Positions 33,704 to 43,818 of a DNA stretch of 64,000 nucleotides are shown piece after piece; position 1 is the first letter of the stretch; each line of letters opens with the position of its first letter. Origin of the DNA: Echinicola arenosa (GTDB lineage: Bacteria > Bacteroidota > Bacteroidia > Cytophagales > Cyclobacteriaceae); the NCBI RefSeq assembly GCF_014841125.1, contig NZ_JACYTQ010000004.1, positions 1-64,000 on the forward strand, given 5' to 3'. The notes below the pieces were generated by a model. That model searched no databases, had not been told where the DNA came from, and worked only from the letters and a program-made list of their open reading frames with translations. A program made the position numbers and the translations under genes.

Positions 33704-36700
33704 ATGAAACAGGTTTTTACAATTTTAATTTTACTCTTGATGAGCTGTCCCTTTATAGCTATGGGACAGGATCAGGTAAAAGGTCAAATCACGGATGTAT
33801 CCGGACTTGGGCTACCTGGTGTCACGGTAATGATCAAAGGAACTACCACAGGTACTGTGGCGGATTTTGATGGTAACTATACCATTAATGCTGCTGGAAA
33901 TGATGTGTTACAGTTTAGCTTTATTGGTTTTGCCGCTCAAGAAGTAGCCGTTAACGGACGTTCCGTAATCAATGTTGTATTAGAAGAAGACCAGCAGAGT
34001 CTTGATGAGGTAGTGGTAACCGCTATCGGGATTAAGCAGCAAAAGAAGAAATTGGGTTATGCCACTCAGGAAGTAAACACTGATGTTTTGGGTGAAGCTA
34101 GGACCATGAATTTGGGAAATGCCCTTTCTGGTCAGGTAGCTGGTTTGACCGTAAACAACCCAACTGGTATTTTCCAGTCCCCTTCATTTAAGTTGAGAGG
34201 TAAGACTCCTTTGATCGTATTGGACGGGATTCCCGTGGAAACAGATTTCTTTGATATCTCTCCAGAGGATATTGAAGGAATCAACGTGCTAAAAGGTGGA
34301 GCTGCTTCAGCCCTATATGGTGCAAGAGGAAAAAATGGTGCGATTTTGATTACCAGAAAAAATGCAGCCAAAGAAGGTTTGACAGTTACCGCTACAACTA
34401 GTAACATGGTTACGGCTGGTTTTACCGTTTTTCCAGAGACCCAAACCCAATACGGAAATGGATCCAATGGGAAATATGAATTTTGGGATGGTGCTGATGG
34501 TGGTATTTCAGATGGTGATATGATCTGGGGCCCTAAGTTTGAGCCAGGTGTAGAAATCGCACAATGGAACAGCCCAATCAGGGATAAGCAGACTGGTGAG
34601 GTAATAGAATGGTATGGCAATGTAGCAGGAACTGTTTATGATGATAAGTCTAGGTATGAGCGTGTACCAATTGCTTGGGAAAGACATGACAACCTGAAGG
34701 ATTTCCTCAATACAGGTGTAGTAAGCAAAAATGATTTCTCTATTGCCTATCAAGGTGATAAATCAAGATTTTACCTTTCTGGAAATTACTCTTACCAGAG
34801 CGGTCAAGTCCCAAATACTTCTCTTAACACAGGTGGCTTGAATTTTAATAGCTCCACTGAATTAACAGATAAACTTCAGTTGGATGCTTCCTTGAGCTAC
34901 AACAAGGTTTATTCGCCTAATTATCCTCGTTACGGATACGGCCCTAAGAATCACATGTATACCATCTTAATTTGGATGGGAGATGATGTCAATGGGCAAG
35001 ACCTAAAAGACCATATGTATGTGCCTGGTTTGGAAGGCTATCGTCAGGCAAACTACAACTATGCTTGGTATAACAATGTGTACTTTGCAGCATACGAGCT
35101 AAACCAAAAGCACAATAGAAATACCTTGGATGGTAAGATGAAATTAAAGTACCAAATTACTCCAGATCTATATGTTCAAGGTAGGATTTCGGCTAGGGAA
35201 AAGCGATTGTTCGAAGATATGCAAAGTCCAAAATCTTATATGAACTATGGAGATTCCAGAAACGGTGATTATAAGATGTGGAATGACAACCAGCTGAATT
35301 TGGATACTGATTTCTTGGCTTCTTACACCAAGTCTCTTAATGAAAATGTTGGCTTGACGGTGAATGCGGGCGCTTCAAGTTTTTATAGAACTTACCAGCA
35401 AGAATATGCATCCTCGGACGGTTTGATTGTGCCTTGGGTATATAGTTTAAGTAATACCCAAGGACCGGTTCAAGCGAGTAACTACTTTGAAGAAAAAGCG
35501 ATCCGAAGTGCTTATGGTTCAGCTAACTTGGATTTATGGAATTCGATTTTCCTGAACTTCTCAGCTAGAAATGACTGGTCTTCTACCCTTCCGACAAGTA
35601 CAAACTCCTACTTCTACCCTTCTGCATCAGTGAGTGCCATGCTTTCTGAATTTATCAAAATGCCAAAAGCAATTGATTACTTGAAAGTATATGGATCATG
35701 GTCTCAGGTGTCCAGCGATTTAAGTCCATACAGTATTTATGCAGCCTATAATAAAGGAGTAACTTATGGCTCTACTCCTTCTGTTTATTATCCTTCAGGT
35801 TTGGTGAATTCTGAGATCATGCCAGAAAAATCGACTTCGTTTGAAGCTGGTTTCTCCACCTCATTTGTCCAGAAACGATTGACTTTTGAAGGTACTTATT
35901 ATAGAATTTTGGATGAAAATCAGATTATTGACTTGAATGTATCAGAAGCTTCAGGCTTCAACTCCAGAAAAGTAAATGGAAACGAGTATACCACACATGG
36001 TTTTGAAGCCATGGTAAACTTTGCCGCCATTGACCACAATAAATTTTCTTGGGATATTGGAATGAACTGGACAAGGTACGTGAAAAAAATCACCGACATC
36101 TATGGGGACAATGAAAAATTCGGTAACCTCAAAGTAGGTGATCGTGCTGATGCCTATTATGCTACAGTTTGGCAGAAAAGTGCAGACGGACAGGTAATCC
36201 TAGATGCCAATACAGGCCTTCCAACAAGAGATCCCTATCCTACTAAAATTGGTCACTTGGACCCTTCTTGGAGACTGGGAATCCAAAATAGATTCAAAGT
36301 TGGAGACTTCAGGGTGGATATGGATGTTGATGGTGCTTGGGGAGGTTTGATCCGTTCTTTGACTATTGAAAAAATGTGGTGGGGTGGAAAGCATCCAAAC
36401 TCTGTTCTCTACAGAGATGAGGAATATGCTGCAGGACAGCCTGTTTATGTACCGGATGGTGTAGTGGTGACTGGAGGTGAATTGGTAAGGGATGTAGATG
36501 GAAATGTGATCTCCGATACACGTGAATACACCCAAAACACTACAGCAGTGAGTTGGCAGACTTGGTCTCAGATCTACCCTTATCGTGCCCAAGTTACTGA
36601 AGACGAAAGTGAACTTTTCGCCAATGTATATGATAGGTCATACTTTAAGTTAAGAAGACTTTCTGTGACGTATGACTTGATGAATATCATGACTTCACAA

Positions 36701-36850
36701 AAGATCAAGAAGTTGGATCTATCAGTCTATGGTTACAACCTTGCTGTATGGAAGAAACTTCCTTTGCTCGATCCTGACTATGGTAATGATGATAACCTTC
36801 AGGATCCATCCTCTAGATATATTGGTTTCACGCTTCGAGCCATGTTTTAA
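33704..36850 (+). CDS. SusC/RagA-family TonB-linked outer membrane protein
   Basis: This outer-membrane transport barrel works with the SusD lipoprotein encoded next. In 1048 residues it has a signal peptide (about 1-21), a carboxypeptidase-regulatory-like domain (QVKGQITDVSGLGLPGVTV, FIGF), a TonB-box region (EEDQQSLDEVVVTAIG), and a plug with PLIVLDGIPV and KGGAASALYGARGKNGAILITRK in pieces. The barrel ends TLRAMF. The family imports oligomers through a lidded SusCD complex. The partners here (SusD-like, then a phospholipase C) suggest a phospholipid-derived ligand rather than a glycan, which is inference. Confidence 0.93.
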   Translation: MKQVFTILILLLMSCPFIAMGQDQVKGQITDVSGLGLPGVTVMIKGTTTGTVADFDGNYTINAAGNDVLQFSFIGFAAQEVAVNGRSVINVVLEEDQQSLDEVVVTAIGIKQQKKKLGYATQEVNTDVLGEARTMNLGNALSGQVAGLTVNNPTGIFQSPSFKLRGKTPLIVLDGIPVETDFFDISPEDIEGINVLKGGAASALYGARGKNGAILITRKNAAKEGLTVTATTSNMVTAGFTVFPETQTQYGNGSNGKYEFWDGADGGISDGDMIWGPKFEPGVEIAQWNSPIRDKQTGEVIEWYGNVAGTVYDDKSRYERVPIAWERHDNLKDFLNTGVVSKNDFSIAYQGDKSRFYLSGNYSYQSGQVPNTSLNTGGLNFNSSTELTDKLQLDASLSYNKVYSPNYPRYGYGPKNHMYTILIWMGDDVNGQDLKDHMYVPGLEGYRQANYNYAWYNNVYFAAYELNQKHNRNTLDGKMKLKYQITPDLYVQGRISAREKRLFEDMQSPKSYMNYGDSRNGDYKMWNDNQLNLDTDFLASYTKSLNENVGLTVNAGASSFYRTYQQEYASSDGLIVPWVYSLSNTQGPVQASNYFEEKAIRSAYGSANLDLWNSIFLNFSARNDWSSTLPTSTNSYFYPSASVSAMLSEFIKMPKAIDYLKVYGSWSQVSSDLSPYSIYAAYNKGVTYGSTPSVYYPSGLVNSEIMPEKSTSFEAGFSTSFVQKRLTFEGTYYRILDENQIIDLNVSEASGFNSRKVNGNEYTTHGFEAMVNFAAIDHNKFSWDIGMNWTRYVKKITDIYGDNEKFGNLKVGDRADAYYATVWQKSADGQVILDANTGLPTRDPYPTKIGHLDPSWRLGIQNRFKVGDFRVDMDVDGAWGGLIRSLTIEKMWWGGKHPNSVLYRDEEYAAGQPVYVPDGVVVTGGELVRDVDGNVISDTREYTQNTTAVSWQTWSQIYPYRAQVTEDESELFANVYDRSYFKLRRLSVTYDLMNIMTSQKIKKLDLSVYGYNLAVWKKLPLLDPDYGNDDNLQDPSSRYIGFTLRAMF

Positions 36851-36883
36851 TTGATTTTCTAGCCTAAGAAAAAAGGAATAAAG

Positions 36884-38356
36884 ATGAAAAATATATTAGG
36901 TATTCTATTATTAGTAGTTGGGTTGGCCTCTTGTCAGAACCTAGAGGAGATGAACATCAATCCCAACTTGCCTACAGAAACACACCCGCAGCTTTTGCTG
37001 ACCAATATCGAATGGGATGCATTTAGGGCTTACCGCGGCACTTCTCCTTTGTATGCATTAAAAATGTTGGTGCAGACTGATGGGGAAAATGCCAACCAAT
37101 ATTATAAGTGGGACAGAGGTAGTTATGGTGACTATGGTGTACTCAGAAATATCACCAAGATGATAGAGGAAGGAGAGAGAATCAATGACCCTTCTTATGT
37201 GGCTTTGGGTAAATTCTTTAGAGCTTATTATTTCTATAACCTGACGTTGACCTTTGGTGATGTTCCATATTCATCTGCTCTTCAAGGTGAAATTGCTGAA
37301 AACTATTCTCCAGCGTACGATGACCAGAAAACGGTTTTTGAAGGAATATTGACTGAGTTAAAAGATGCCAATGCTATTCTGGAAGCTAGTAATAACATTA
37401 TAGCCGGTGATGTTATTTACGGTGGTGATATGTTGAGCTGGAGAAAGTTGATCAACGCTTTCAGGTTGAAAGTATTGCAAACACTGTCTGAGAAGGAAGG
37501 TGAGATTAACTTAAGTGAATTTGCTTCCATCTACCAGAATCAACCCTTGATGGAGAATGTGGAAGAAAGCGGCCAGTTGGTTTTCTTGGATCAGCAAAGC
37601 AACCGTTATCCGACCTTTAACAGTAGTGGGTTTAGTTCTGGAATGTATATGGATTCCACTTTCGTCCAAAGGTTGCAAGAGAGAGAAGACCCAAGATTAT
37701 TTATCTATTGTACGCAAACAAAATCAGCTAAGGAAGCTGGTAAAGCCATTGATGATTTCAGTGCTTATGAGGGCGGAGATCCAGCAGCTCCATATGCTGA
37801 GGTAAATGAAAAAGCTACCCAAGGAAATGTTTCCAAAGTTAATGATCGCTACCATAGAGATCCTGTAAATGAGCCATACATGCTTTTAGGTTATTCTGAA
37901 CAGCAGTTGATCTTGGCAGAGGCAGCAGTGAAAGGGTGGATTTCAGCAGACCCGCAAGCATTATATGAGTCTTCGGTAAAAGCTTCTTTTAAGTTTTATG
38001 AGATGTATTCTGAGAACTATGGTTCTTACGTGACAGAAGAGGCAGCAAATACCTATTTGGCCAAGCCGATCAATAATTTTGCTACAGCGATGAGTGAGGA
38101 AGAGCAGGTTCAGTTGATCATTATGCAGAAGTATTTGCAGTCTTTCTTCCAGTTGGGATGGACCTCATTCTATGATCATCACAGGACAGGTGGCTATCCT
38201 AGCTTCAGAAGACCAGCAGGGGTAGACATCCCTTACAGATGGATTTACCCTCAGTCAGAATACAATTATAATGCTGAGAATGTAACTGCAGCGATTACCA
38301 GACAGTTTGGAGAAGGTAATGACCAAATTGATGAAATGACTTGGTGGCTGGAGTAA
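36884..38356 (+). CDS. SusD/RagB-family lipoprotein (SusD-like 2 type)
   Basis: This surface lipoprotein forms the lid of the SusC barrel. In 490 residues the signal ends GLASC (Cys17), and the TPR-rich fold is marked by KFFRAYYFYNLTLTFGDVPYSSAL (near 108-131, in pieces) and a C-terminal region QLGWTSFYDHHRTGGYPSF. This subtype is often found at loci handling peptides or other non-glycan nutrients. It starts 33 bp after susC in the same transcript and is followed by a terminator-like hairpin. Confidence 0.92.
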   Translation: MKNILGILLLVVGLASCQNLEEMNINPNLPTETHPQLLLTNIEWDAFRAYRGTSPLYALKMLVQTDGENANQYYKWDRGSYGDYGVLRNITKMIEEGERINDPSYVALGKFFRAYYFYNLTLTFGDVPYSSALQGEIAENYSPAYDDQKTVFEGILTELKDANAILEASNNIIAGDVIYGGDMLSWRKLINAFRLKVLQTLSEKEGEINLSEFASIYQNQPLMENVEESGQLVFLDQQSNRYPTFNSSGFSSGMYMDSTFVQRLQEREDPRLFIYCTQTKSAKEAGKAIDDFSAYEGGDPAAPYAEVNEKATQGNVSKVNDRYHRDPVNEPYMLLGYSEQQLILAEAAVKGWISADPQALYESSVKASFKFYEMYSENYGSYVTEEAANTYLAKPINNFATAMSEEEQVQLIIMQKYLQSFFQLGWTSFYDHHRTGGYPSFRRPAGVDIPYRWIYPQSEYNYNAENVTAAITRQFGEGNDQIDEMTWWLE

Positions 38357-38376
38357 CAACTACTTGACCCAATATA

Positions 38377-38424
38377 AAATAGTGGAATTGTTGCCGTTTA
38401 AACCGGCAATGTTCCACTATTTTT
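38377..38424 (+). terminator. Terminator after the SusCD pair
   Basis: AAATAGTGGAA (38377-38387) pairs with TTCCACTATTT (38412-38422), with an inner TTGCCG/CGGCAA stem, and a T-rich tail follows. It separates susCD from the phospholipase gene, so the latter may have its own promoter or depend on read-through. Confidence 0.8.
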
Positions 38425-38486
38425 ATTTAATATCGGAAGCCATTTGGAGTTGAATTATTTTAAGAGATTGGAAGTATATAGAAAAT

Positions 38487-41015
38487 ATGAAGGATTCAAG
38501 AAGAGACTTTCTTAAGAAAGCAGCACTTTTAACTGGAGGAGCAGGCATTTGGAGTGTTTTGCCAGCATCAATAGAAAAAGCCATGGCGATTTCACCTGAC
38601 TCTGGCACTACTTTTTACAATGCAGAGCACGTCGTGCTTTTGATGCAGGAAAACAGGTCTTTTGACCATTGCTTTGGAACTCTCAAAGGGGTTAGGGGCT
38701 ATAACGATCCTCGGGCCATTTCCTTGCCAGATAAGAACCCTGTCTGGTTGCAGCCAGATAAAAATGGCAATCGCTTTGCCCCATTTAGATTTGATATCAA
38801 AGACACCAAAGCCACATGGATGAGGGATATTCCCCACTCTTGGGAAAACCAGGTGGATGCCCGCAATGAAGGTAAATATAATGGCTGGATAGAAGCCAAA
38901 AGATCCGGCCGAAAGGAATTTAGGGATGTACCCATGACCATGGGGTATTACAGTCGAGAGGATATTCCATTTTATTATGCCTTGGCAGATGCATTTACAG
39001 TTTGTGATCAGCATTTCTGCGCTTCTTTGACGGGTACCACAACTAACAGAAATTATTTTTGGACAGGAAAAACGCACGCTAATGGTGAAAAAGCAAAAGT
39101 AAGAAATGGAGAAATGGGCTATCGAGAAGAAGTTAACTGGACTACATTTCCAGAGAGATTGGAGGATAACGGCATTTCTTGGAAAGTTTATCAAAATGAG
39201 GTGAGCGTGGGTTCAGATGTAGAGGACAGTTCATTATTGGCTAATTTTACAGATAATAACCTGGAGTGGTTTACCCAGTTTGGCGTTCGCTTTACTCCTG
39301 GCCATTATGATTACCTGAAGAAAAGGCAAAAAGCCCTTCCTAAAGAGCTAATGGAATTGGAGAGGGAATTGAAAAATCCGGAAGCCAACCAAGAGGAACT
39401 CCAGAAAAAGATTGCAGAGAAAAAGGAGGACATTATTCAGCTAAAAACCTATTTGGCCAAATGGAATCCAAAACAGTTTAAGAAGCTAACCGCAAGAGAG
39501 CAAAGTCTGCATCAGAAGGCATTTACAACCAATATAGGCGATCCTAATTACCATAAAGTAGAAACTTTGGCTTACATCGATAATGGGGAATCCAGAGAAA
39601 CCAAAATACCTAAGGGAGATATTCTCCATCAGTTCAGAAGGGATGTGCAGGAAGGTAAATTGCCTGCAGTCTCTTGGGTTGTGGCACCGCAGAAATTTTC
39701 TGATCATCCAAGTGCTCCTTGGTACGGCGCATGGTATGTCTCGGAAGTGATGGATATTTTAACTCAAAATCCTGAGGTTTGGAAGAAGACCATTTTCATT
39801 TTAAACTATGATGAAAATGACGGTTATTTTGATCATGTTCCTCCTTTTGTAGCTCCAAATCCCAATGATCCTGACGACGGAAAGGTTTCGTCTGGCCTCG
39901 ATGTAACCGGCGAATTTGTAAACAAAGAAGAGGAGTTGAAGGTTGGTTTTAAAGAACGAGATGCCAGAACCAGTCCAGTGGGCTTAGGGTACAGGGTACC
40001 TTTAGTGATTGCTTCTCCATGGAGCAGAGGAGGTTGGGTAAACTCACAAGTTTGTGATATTACTTCTACCATCAAATTCATGGAAAAATGGTTGTTCCAT
40101 AAGACAGGAAAAAATATTCATGAGCCTAATATCAGTGCTTGGAGAAGAGAAATAAGTGGTGATTTGACTTCTGCATTTCGACCTTATAATGGTGAGGAGA
40201 TTGATTTACCGGAATGGGTAGATCGTAATCAGCATGTTCAGCAGATTTATAATGCGCAGTTCAAAGAATTGCCAACCAACTTTAAGGCCCTTTCTGCGGA
40301 TGAGGCCAAAGATATTGGTTTGAACCCTATGAGTTCAAATGTCCTTCCCCAGCAAGAACCAGGTACCAAGCCTTCGAATGCATTAAAGTATGAGTTGTAT
40401 GCCGATGGTCATGTCAGTGCTAACGGAAAATATTTTACAGTCAAGTTCAAGGCTGGCCAAGATATTTTTGGTGAAGAAGCTTATGGCGCACCATTTAATG
40501 TGTATGCACCTGGCAATTATTGGAATAAGGAGAAATCGATTTTCGAACCGGTGAAAACCTGGGCTTTTGCGGTCAAATCAGGAGATGAGTTGGAGTATCA
40601 ATGGCCATTAGAGGCCTTTGAAGATGAGCAATATCATTTGAGGGTATATGGGCCGAATGGATATTTTAGGGAATTTATGGGCAATGCCCAGGGGCCAAGG
40701 GTTGAGGTCAGTACCGAACCAATAAAGAAGAAAGGTGACTTTACCAACAGTCTGAAAATTACCATTTCTAATTCCAGTAATTTACAGGCAGTGAATTTAC
40801 GCTTGGCCGATGATACATATCAGCAATTGGAGAAGACGTTTACCGTTCAGTCTGGTTCCTCAGAAAACTTCACTTTGGATGTGAGCAAGAATCATGGCTG
40901 GTATGACTTTAAGTTGCAATCTCCTGGGGTAGAAAATTTTGAAGTACGTTATGCTGGAAGGTTGGAAATTGGGAAAGACAGTATTTCTGATCCGTTTATG
41001 GGAAGAGAAATATAG
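38487..41015 (+). CDS. Phosphocholine-specific phospholipase C, Tat-exported
   Basis: This enzyme of the phosphoesterase superfamily splits phosphatidylcholine, or sphingomyelin-like lipids, into diacylglycerol and phosphocholine. In 842 residues a Tat signal (SRRDFLKKAA, twin Arg 5-6) leads to the catalytic domain with ENRSFDH (55-61), a metal site region, and NYDENDGYFDHVPP. A coiled-coil insert (about 285-325, rich in Lys/Glu) interrupts it, and two C-terminal beta domains (about 640-840) match the DUF756 pair of this family. It follows susCD after a terminator. A Tat signal implies folding before export. Acid phosphatase is a less likely alternative. Confidence 0.88.
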   Translation: MKDSRRDFLKKAALLTGGAGIWSVLPASIEKAMAISPDSGTTFYNAEHVVLLMQENRSFDHCFGTLKGVRGYNDPRAISLPDKNPVWLQPDKNGNRFAPFRFDIKDTKATWMRDIPHSWENQVDARNEGKYNGWIEAKRSGRKEFRDVPMTMGYYSREDIPFYYALADAFTVCDQHFCASLTGTTTNRNYFWTGKTHANGEKAKVRNGEMGYREEVNWTTFPERLEDNGISWKVYQNEVSVGSDVEDSSLLANFTDNNLEWFTQFGVRFTPGHYDYLKKRQKALPKELMELERELKNPEANQEELQKKIAEKKEDIIQLKTYLAKWNPKQFKKLTAREQSLHQKAFTTNIGDPNYHKVETLAYIDNGESRETKIPKGDILHQFRRDVQEGKLPAVSWVVAPQKFSDHPSAPWYGAWYVSEVMDILTQNPEVWKKTIFILNYDENDGYFDHVPPFVAPNPNDPDDGKVSSGLDVTGEFVNKEEELKVGFKERDARTSPVGLGYRVPLVIASPWSRGGWVNSQVCDITSTIKFMEKWLFHKTGKNIHEPNISAWRREISGDLTSAFRPYNGEEIDLPEWVDRNQHVQQIYNAQFKELPTNFKALSADEAKDIGLNPMSSNVLPQQEPGTKPSNALKYELYADGHVSANGKYFTVKFKAGQDIFGEEAYGAPFNVYAPGNYWNKEKSIFEPVKTWAFAVKSGDELEYQWPLEAFEDEQYHLRVYGPNGYFREFMGNAQGPRVEVSTEPIKKKGDFTNSLKITISNSSNLQAVNLRLADDTYQQLEKTFTVQSGSSENFTLDVSKNHGWYDFKLQSPGVENFEVRYAGRLEIGKDSISDPFMGREI

Positions 41016-41036
41016 ATTTGGGTAATAGGAATTATT

Positions 41037-41090
41037 ATTGAGTAGTGAGGATGAGGTGTTTGTCAAAGCACTCCACACGCACTACTCAAT
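41037..41090. repeat. Inverted repeat between the phospholipase gene and ridA
   Basis: ATTGAGTAGTG (41037-41047) and CACTACTCAAT (41080-41090) are perfect 11-bp complements with a 32-bp spacer that itself holds GAGGTG and CACTCC. There is no T tract. It may be a processed-transcript hairpin or a dispersed repeat. Confidence 0.55.
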
Positions 41091-41143
41091 ACTTACTACT
41101 TCAAGTGAGCAAAATTCCCTACATTTGGATAAAATTTTAGAAA

Positions 41144-41527
41144 ATGGCAAACAGTATTATTTATTCAAAGGATGCACCAGCTCCTATTGGTCCTTATAGC
41201 CAAGCAGTGAAAGCTGGAAATACACTTTTCGTTTCGGGTCAGATAGCATTGGATTCCGAAAGTGGTGAGTTGATCAATGAAAACATTACGGAAGAAACCC
41301 ATGCTGTAATGAAAAATTTGGATGCAATTTTGACAGAAGCAGGATATAGTTTTGGTGATGTCGTAAAATGTTCTATTTTTATTAAAAACATGGATGATTT
41401 CGGGACCATTAACGAAGCTTATGGTCAATACTTCAAGTCTAACCCACCTGCTAGGGAGACTGTGGAGGTAAGCAGATTACCTAAAGATGTACAGGTAGAA
41501 ATTTCCTGCATCGCAATAAAAGCCTAA
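41144..41527 (+). CDS. ridA: RidA-family enamine/imine deaminase
   Basis: This cytoplasmic trimer hydrolyses reactive 2-aminoacrylate and related enamines released by PLP enzymes. In 127 residues it shows APAPIGPYSQAVKAGNTLFVSGQI, in pieces, near the N-terminus, and the conserved C-terminal NPPARETVEVSRLPKDVQVEISCIA with the family Arg. Length is standard. It is followed 23 bp later by a membrane protein of unknown role in the same direction. Confidence 0.95.
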   Translation: MANSIIYSKDAPAPIGPYSQAVKAGNTLFVSGQIALDSESGELINENITEETHAVMKNLDAILTEAGYSFGDVVKCSIFIKNMDDFGTINEAYGQYFKSNPPARETVEVSRLPKDVQVEISCIAIKA

Positions 41528-41550
41528 TTAGCCTGTGGAGGCAGGATTAA

Positions 41551-42042
41551 ATGGTCAAGTACTTGCCCCATCATACTGAAGTGTTGGTTTCCTCGATGAC
41601 TTGCGAGGAAGTCATCACTCGTCTATATCATGTCACTCAGGAAGTGGATTACCTGTCCCATCCCTCTAGTCAATCTGACAATGAACAACTTTTCAATGGC
41701 AAGGTGGAAGAAACTACTTTTAGGCTTTCCAAAGTAGTTACTCGTGCCGACAGTTTTTTACCATTGATCAAGGGGAATATTGAGCCTACCCGAACTGGCT
41801 GTATCATATTTTTGGACTATAGCCTTTTTCCAGGATCTGCATTTTTTATGATCTTTTGGTCGGTAATAACATTGGCCATGGGGATATTTTTCTTTTTTGC
41901 AGCAGGTCAGCCTGTTTTTGGAATTGTGAGTTTAGCGGTAGGAGTTGGAAATGTACTCTTTGCGTGGTCTCATTTCAAGCGTAAAGTCAAGCAGTCCCAG
42001 CAAATTTTTCATGAAATGTTAAGTCTTCAAAAAAACCGTTGA
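41551..42042 (+). CDS. Membrane protein of unknown function
   Basis: The 163-residue product has a soluble N-terminal region (about 1-90) and two adjacent hydrophobic helices (about 92-112 and 118-138), followed by a short basic tail. A hairpin of two helices near the C-terminus resembles small membrane proteins that sense or scaffold, but I do not recognise the family and see no catalytic motif. It begins 23 bp after ridA, so co-transcription is likely. The ATG at 41551 is the first in frame and gives a hydrophilic N-terminus. Confidence 0.65.
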   Translation: MVKYLPHHTEVLVSSMTCEEVITRLYHVTQEVDYLSHPSSQSDNEQLFNGKVEETTFRLSKVVTRADSFLPLIKGNIEPTRTGCIIFLDYSLFPGSAFFMIFWSVITLAMGIFFFFAAGQPVFGIVSLAVGVGNVLFAWSHFKRKVKQSQQIFHEMLSLQKNR

Positions 42043-42271
42043 TTTTAAAGGACAAAATTACCCTTCATTTATGGATTGTGCCCCTCAGGTAGTAATTTAG
42101 TGCCGCTGTTGATAGCCAGTGCCTTGATGCAGGGATCGGTTGGCTATCAGTTGAATTTCGATTAAATCAATATTAATTGTACGATGAAACCGAGCATTAA
42201 AAGAATGTAATTCATAAGGATAATTATGAAGTGGGAGGTTTCATGTGACAGTTGAAACAAATTATTAACAC

Positions 42272-43672
42272 ATGAAATATAGAATAGAAAAAGACACCAT
42301 GGGTCCGGTGGAAGTCCCTGCGGACAAATACTGGGGTGCCCAGACCCAAAGATCCATCAACAACTTTAAGATTGGTGGTGAACGTAACCGAATGCCTTTG
42401 GAGATCACGCATGCTTTTGCCATTTTGAAAAAATCAGCGGCCTTAACCAATGCTGCCTTGGGAGTTCTGGCACAAGAAAAAGCCGATACCATTGCCAAAG
42501 TTTGTGATGAGATTTTGGAAGGTAAGCTGGATGATCAATTCCCATTGGTGATCTGGCAGACGGGTTCTGGTACCCAATCCAATATGAATGCCAATGAAGT
42601 GATTGCTTACAGAGGCCATGTGCTGAATGGCGGTACTTTGGAAGACGAGAAGAAAACCATCCACCCAAATGATGATGTGAACAAATCTCAATCTTCTAAT
42701 GATACTTTCCCTACTGCCATGCATATCGCTGCCTATAAGATGGTGGTGGAGACTACCATTCCGGGAGTGGAAAAGTTGAGAGATACCTTGAAGAGTAAAT
42801 CAGTGCAATTCATGGATGTGGTGAAAATTGGTAGGACTCATTTTATGGATGCCACTCCTTTAACCTTAGGGCAAGAGTTCTCCGGGTATGTTGCTCAACT
42901 TGATCATGGGGTGAGAGCCTTGAAAAATACTTTGGCCCACCTTTCTGAGTTGGCTTTGGGGGGTACTGCTGTAGGTACCGGTCTGAATACTCCAAAGGGC
43001 TATGCAGAGTTGGTCGCTGAAAAAATTGCAGAGTTTTCAGGTCAACCATTTATCACTGCTCCAAACAAATTTGAATCATTGGCAGCGCATGATGCCATTG
43101 TGGAAACTCACGGAGCCTTGAAGCAATTGGCCGTTAGCTTGATGAAGATAGCTAATGACATTAGAATGCTTTCTTCTGGCCCTAGGTCTGGAATTGGTGA
43201 AATTCTTATTCCAGAAAATGAGCCAGGTTCTTCCATCATGCCGGGCAAGGTAAATCCTACCCAAGCGGAAGCTATGACCATGGTTTGTGCCCAAGTGATA
43301 GGGAACGATACGGCAGTTTCTGTCGGTGGTTCTAACGGTCATTTTGAACTAAATGTGTTCAAACCGATGATGATCCACAACCTACTGACATCTGCTAGAT
43401 TGTTGGGTGATGCATGTGTTTCTTTCCATGATAATTGTGTGATTGGTATTGAGCCAAACAGGCCATTTATCAAGAAGCATTTGGAGAATTCTTTGATGTT
43501 GGTGACCGCCTTGAATACACACATCGGTTATGAAAATGCTGCGGCAATTGCCAAGAAGGCGCATAAAGAGGGGACAAGCCTTCGTGAAGCAGCCATTGCA
43601 TTGGGTTTGTTGACTGATGAGCAGTTTGATGAATGGGTGAAGCCGGAAGATATGATTGGGAGTTTAAAGTAA
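42272..43672 (+). CDS. fumC: Fumarate hydratase class II
   Basis: This TCA-cycle enzyme interconverts fumarate and malate. The 466 residues show the family signature [11 protein letters not shown] (319-329), [16 protein letters not shown] and NDTFPTAMH. There is no iron-sulfur site, as expected for the class II homotetramer. It is monocistronic, with a terminator 70-120 bp downstream. Aspartase and argininosuccinate lyase relatives differ at the substrate loop, and overall similarity favours FumC. Confidence 0.96.
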   Translation: MKYRIEKDTMGPVEVPADKYWGAQTQRSINNFKIGGERNRMPLEITHAFAILKKSAALTNAALGVLAQEKADTIAKVCDEILEGKLDDQFPLVIWQTGSGTQSNMNANEVIAYRGHVLNGGTLEDEKKTIHPNDDVNKSQSSNDTFPTAMHIAAYKMVVETTIPGVEKLRDTLKSKSVQFMDVVKIGRTHFMDATPLTLGQEFSGYVAQLDHGVRALKNTLAHLSELALGGTAVGTGLNTPKGYAELVAEKIAEFSGQPFITAPNKFESLAAHDAIVETHGALKQLAVSLMKIANDIRMLSSGPRSGIGEILIPENEPGSSIMPGKVNPTQAEAMTMVCAQVIGNDTAVSVGGSNGHFELNVFKPMMIHNLLTSARLLGDACVSFHDNCVIGIEPNRPFIKKHLENSLMLVTALNTHIGYENAAAIAKKAHKEGTSLREAAIALGLLTDEQFDEWVKPEDMIGSLK

Positions 43673-43742
43673 TCCTAAAGTTTTAGGATTGAATATTATC
43701 TCCAAAGACGGATGTTTTAACTTTATTTTATCCAAATTTTAA

Positions 43743-43791
43743 AAGGGGAAGTATATTTCGTATTTTACACGGGATATGCTTCTCTTTTTTT
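43743..43791 (+). terminator. Terminator of fumC
   Basis: AAGGGGAAGTATAT (43743-43756) pairs with ATATGCTTCTCTTT (43774-43787), including G-U pairs, and a T7 run follows. The loop is 17 bases. It is a plausible rightward terminator before the SPOR-like gene. Confidence 0.6.
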
Positions 43792-43818
43792 GTTTAAACT
43801 AAAATATAACTGGAGAAT

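Noticed and set aside
38377-38424. Riboswitch upstream of the phospholipase gene
   Set aside because: The structure is a simple terminator stem with a T-rich tail and lacks any known aptamer core.
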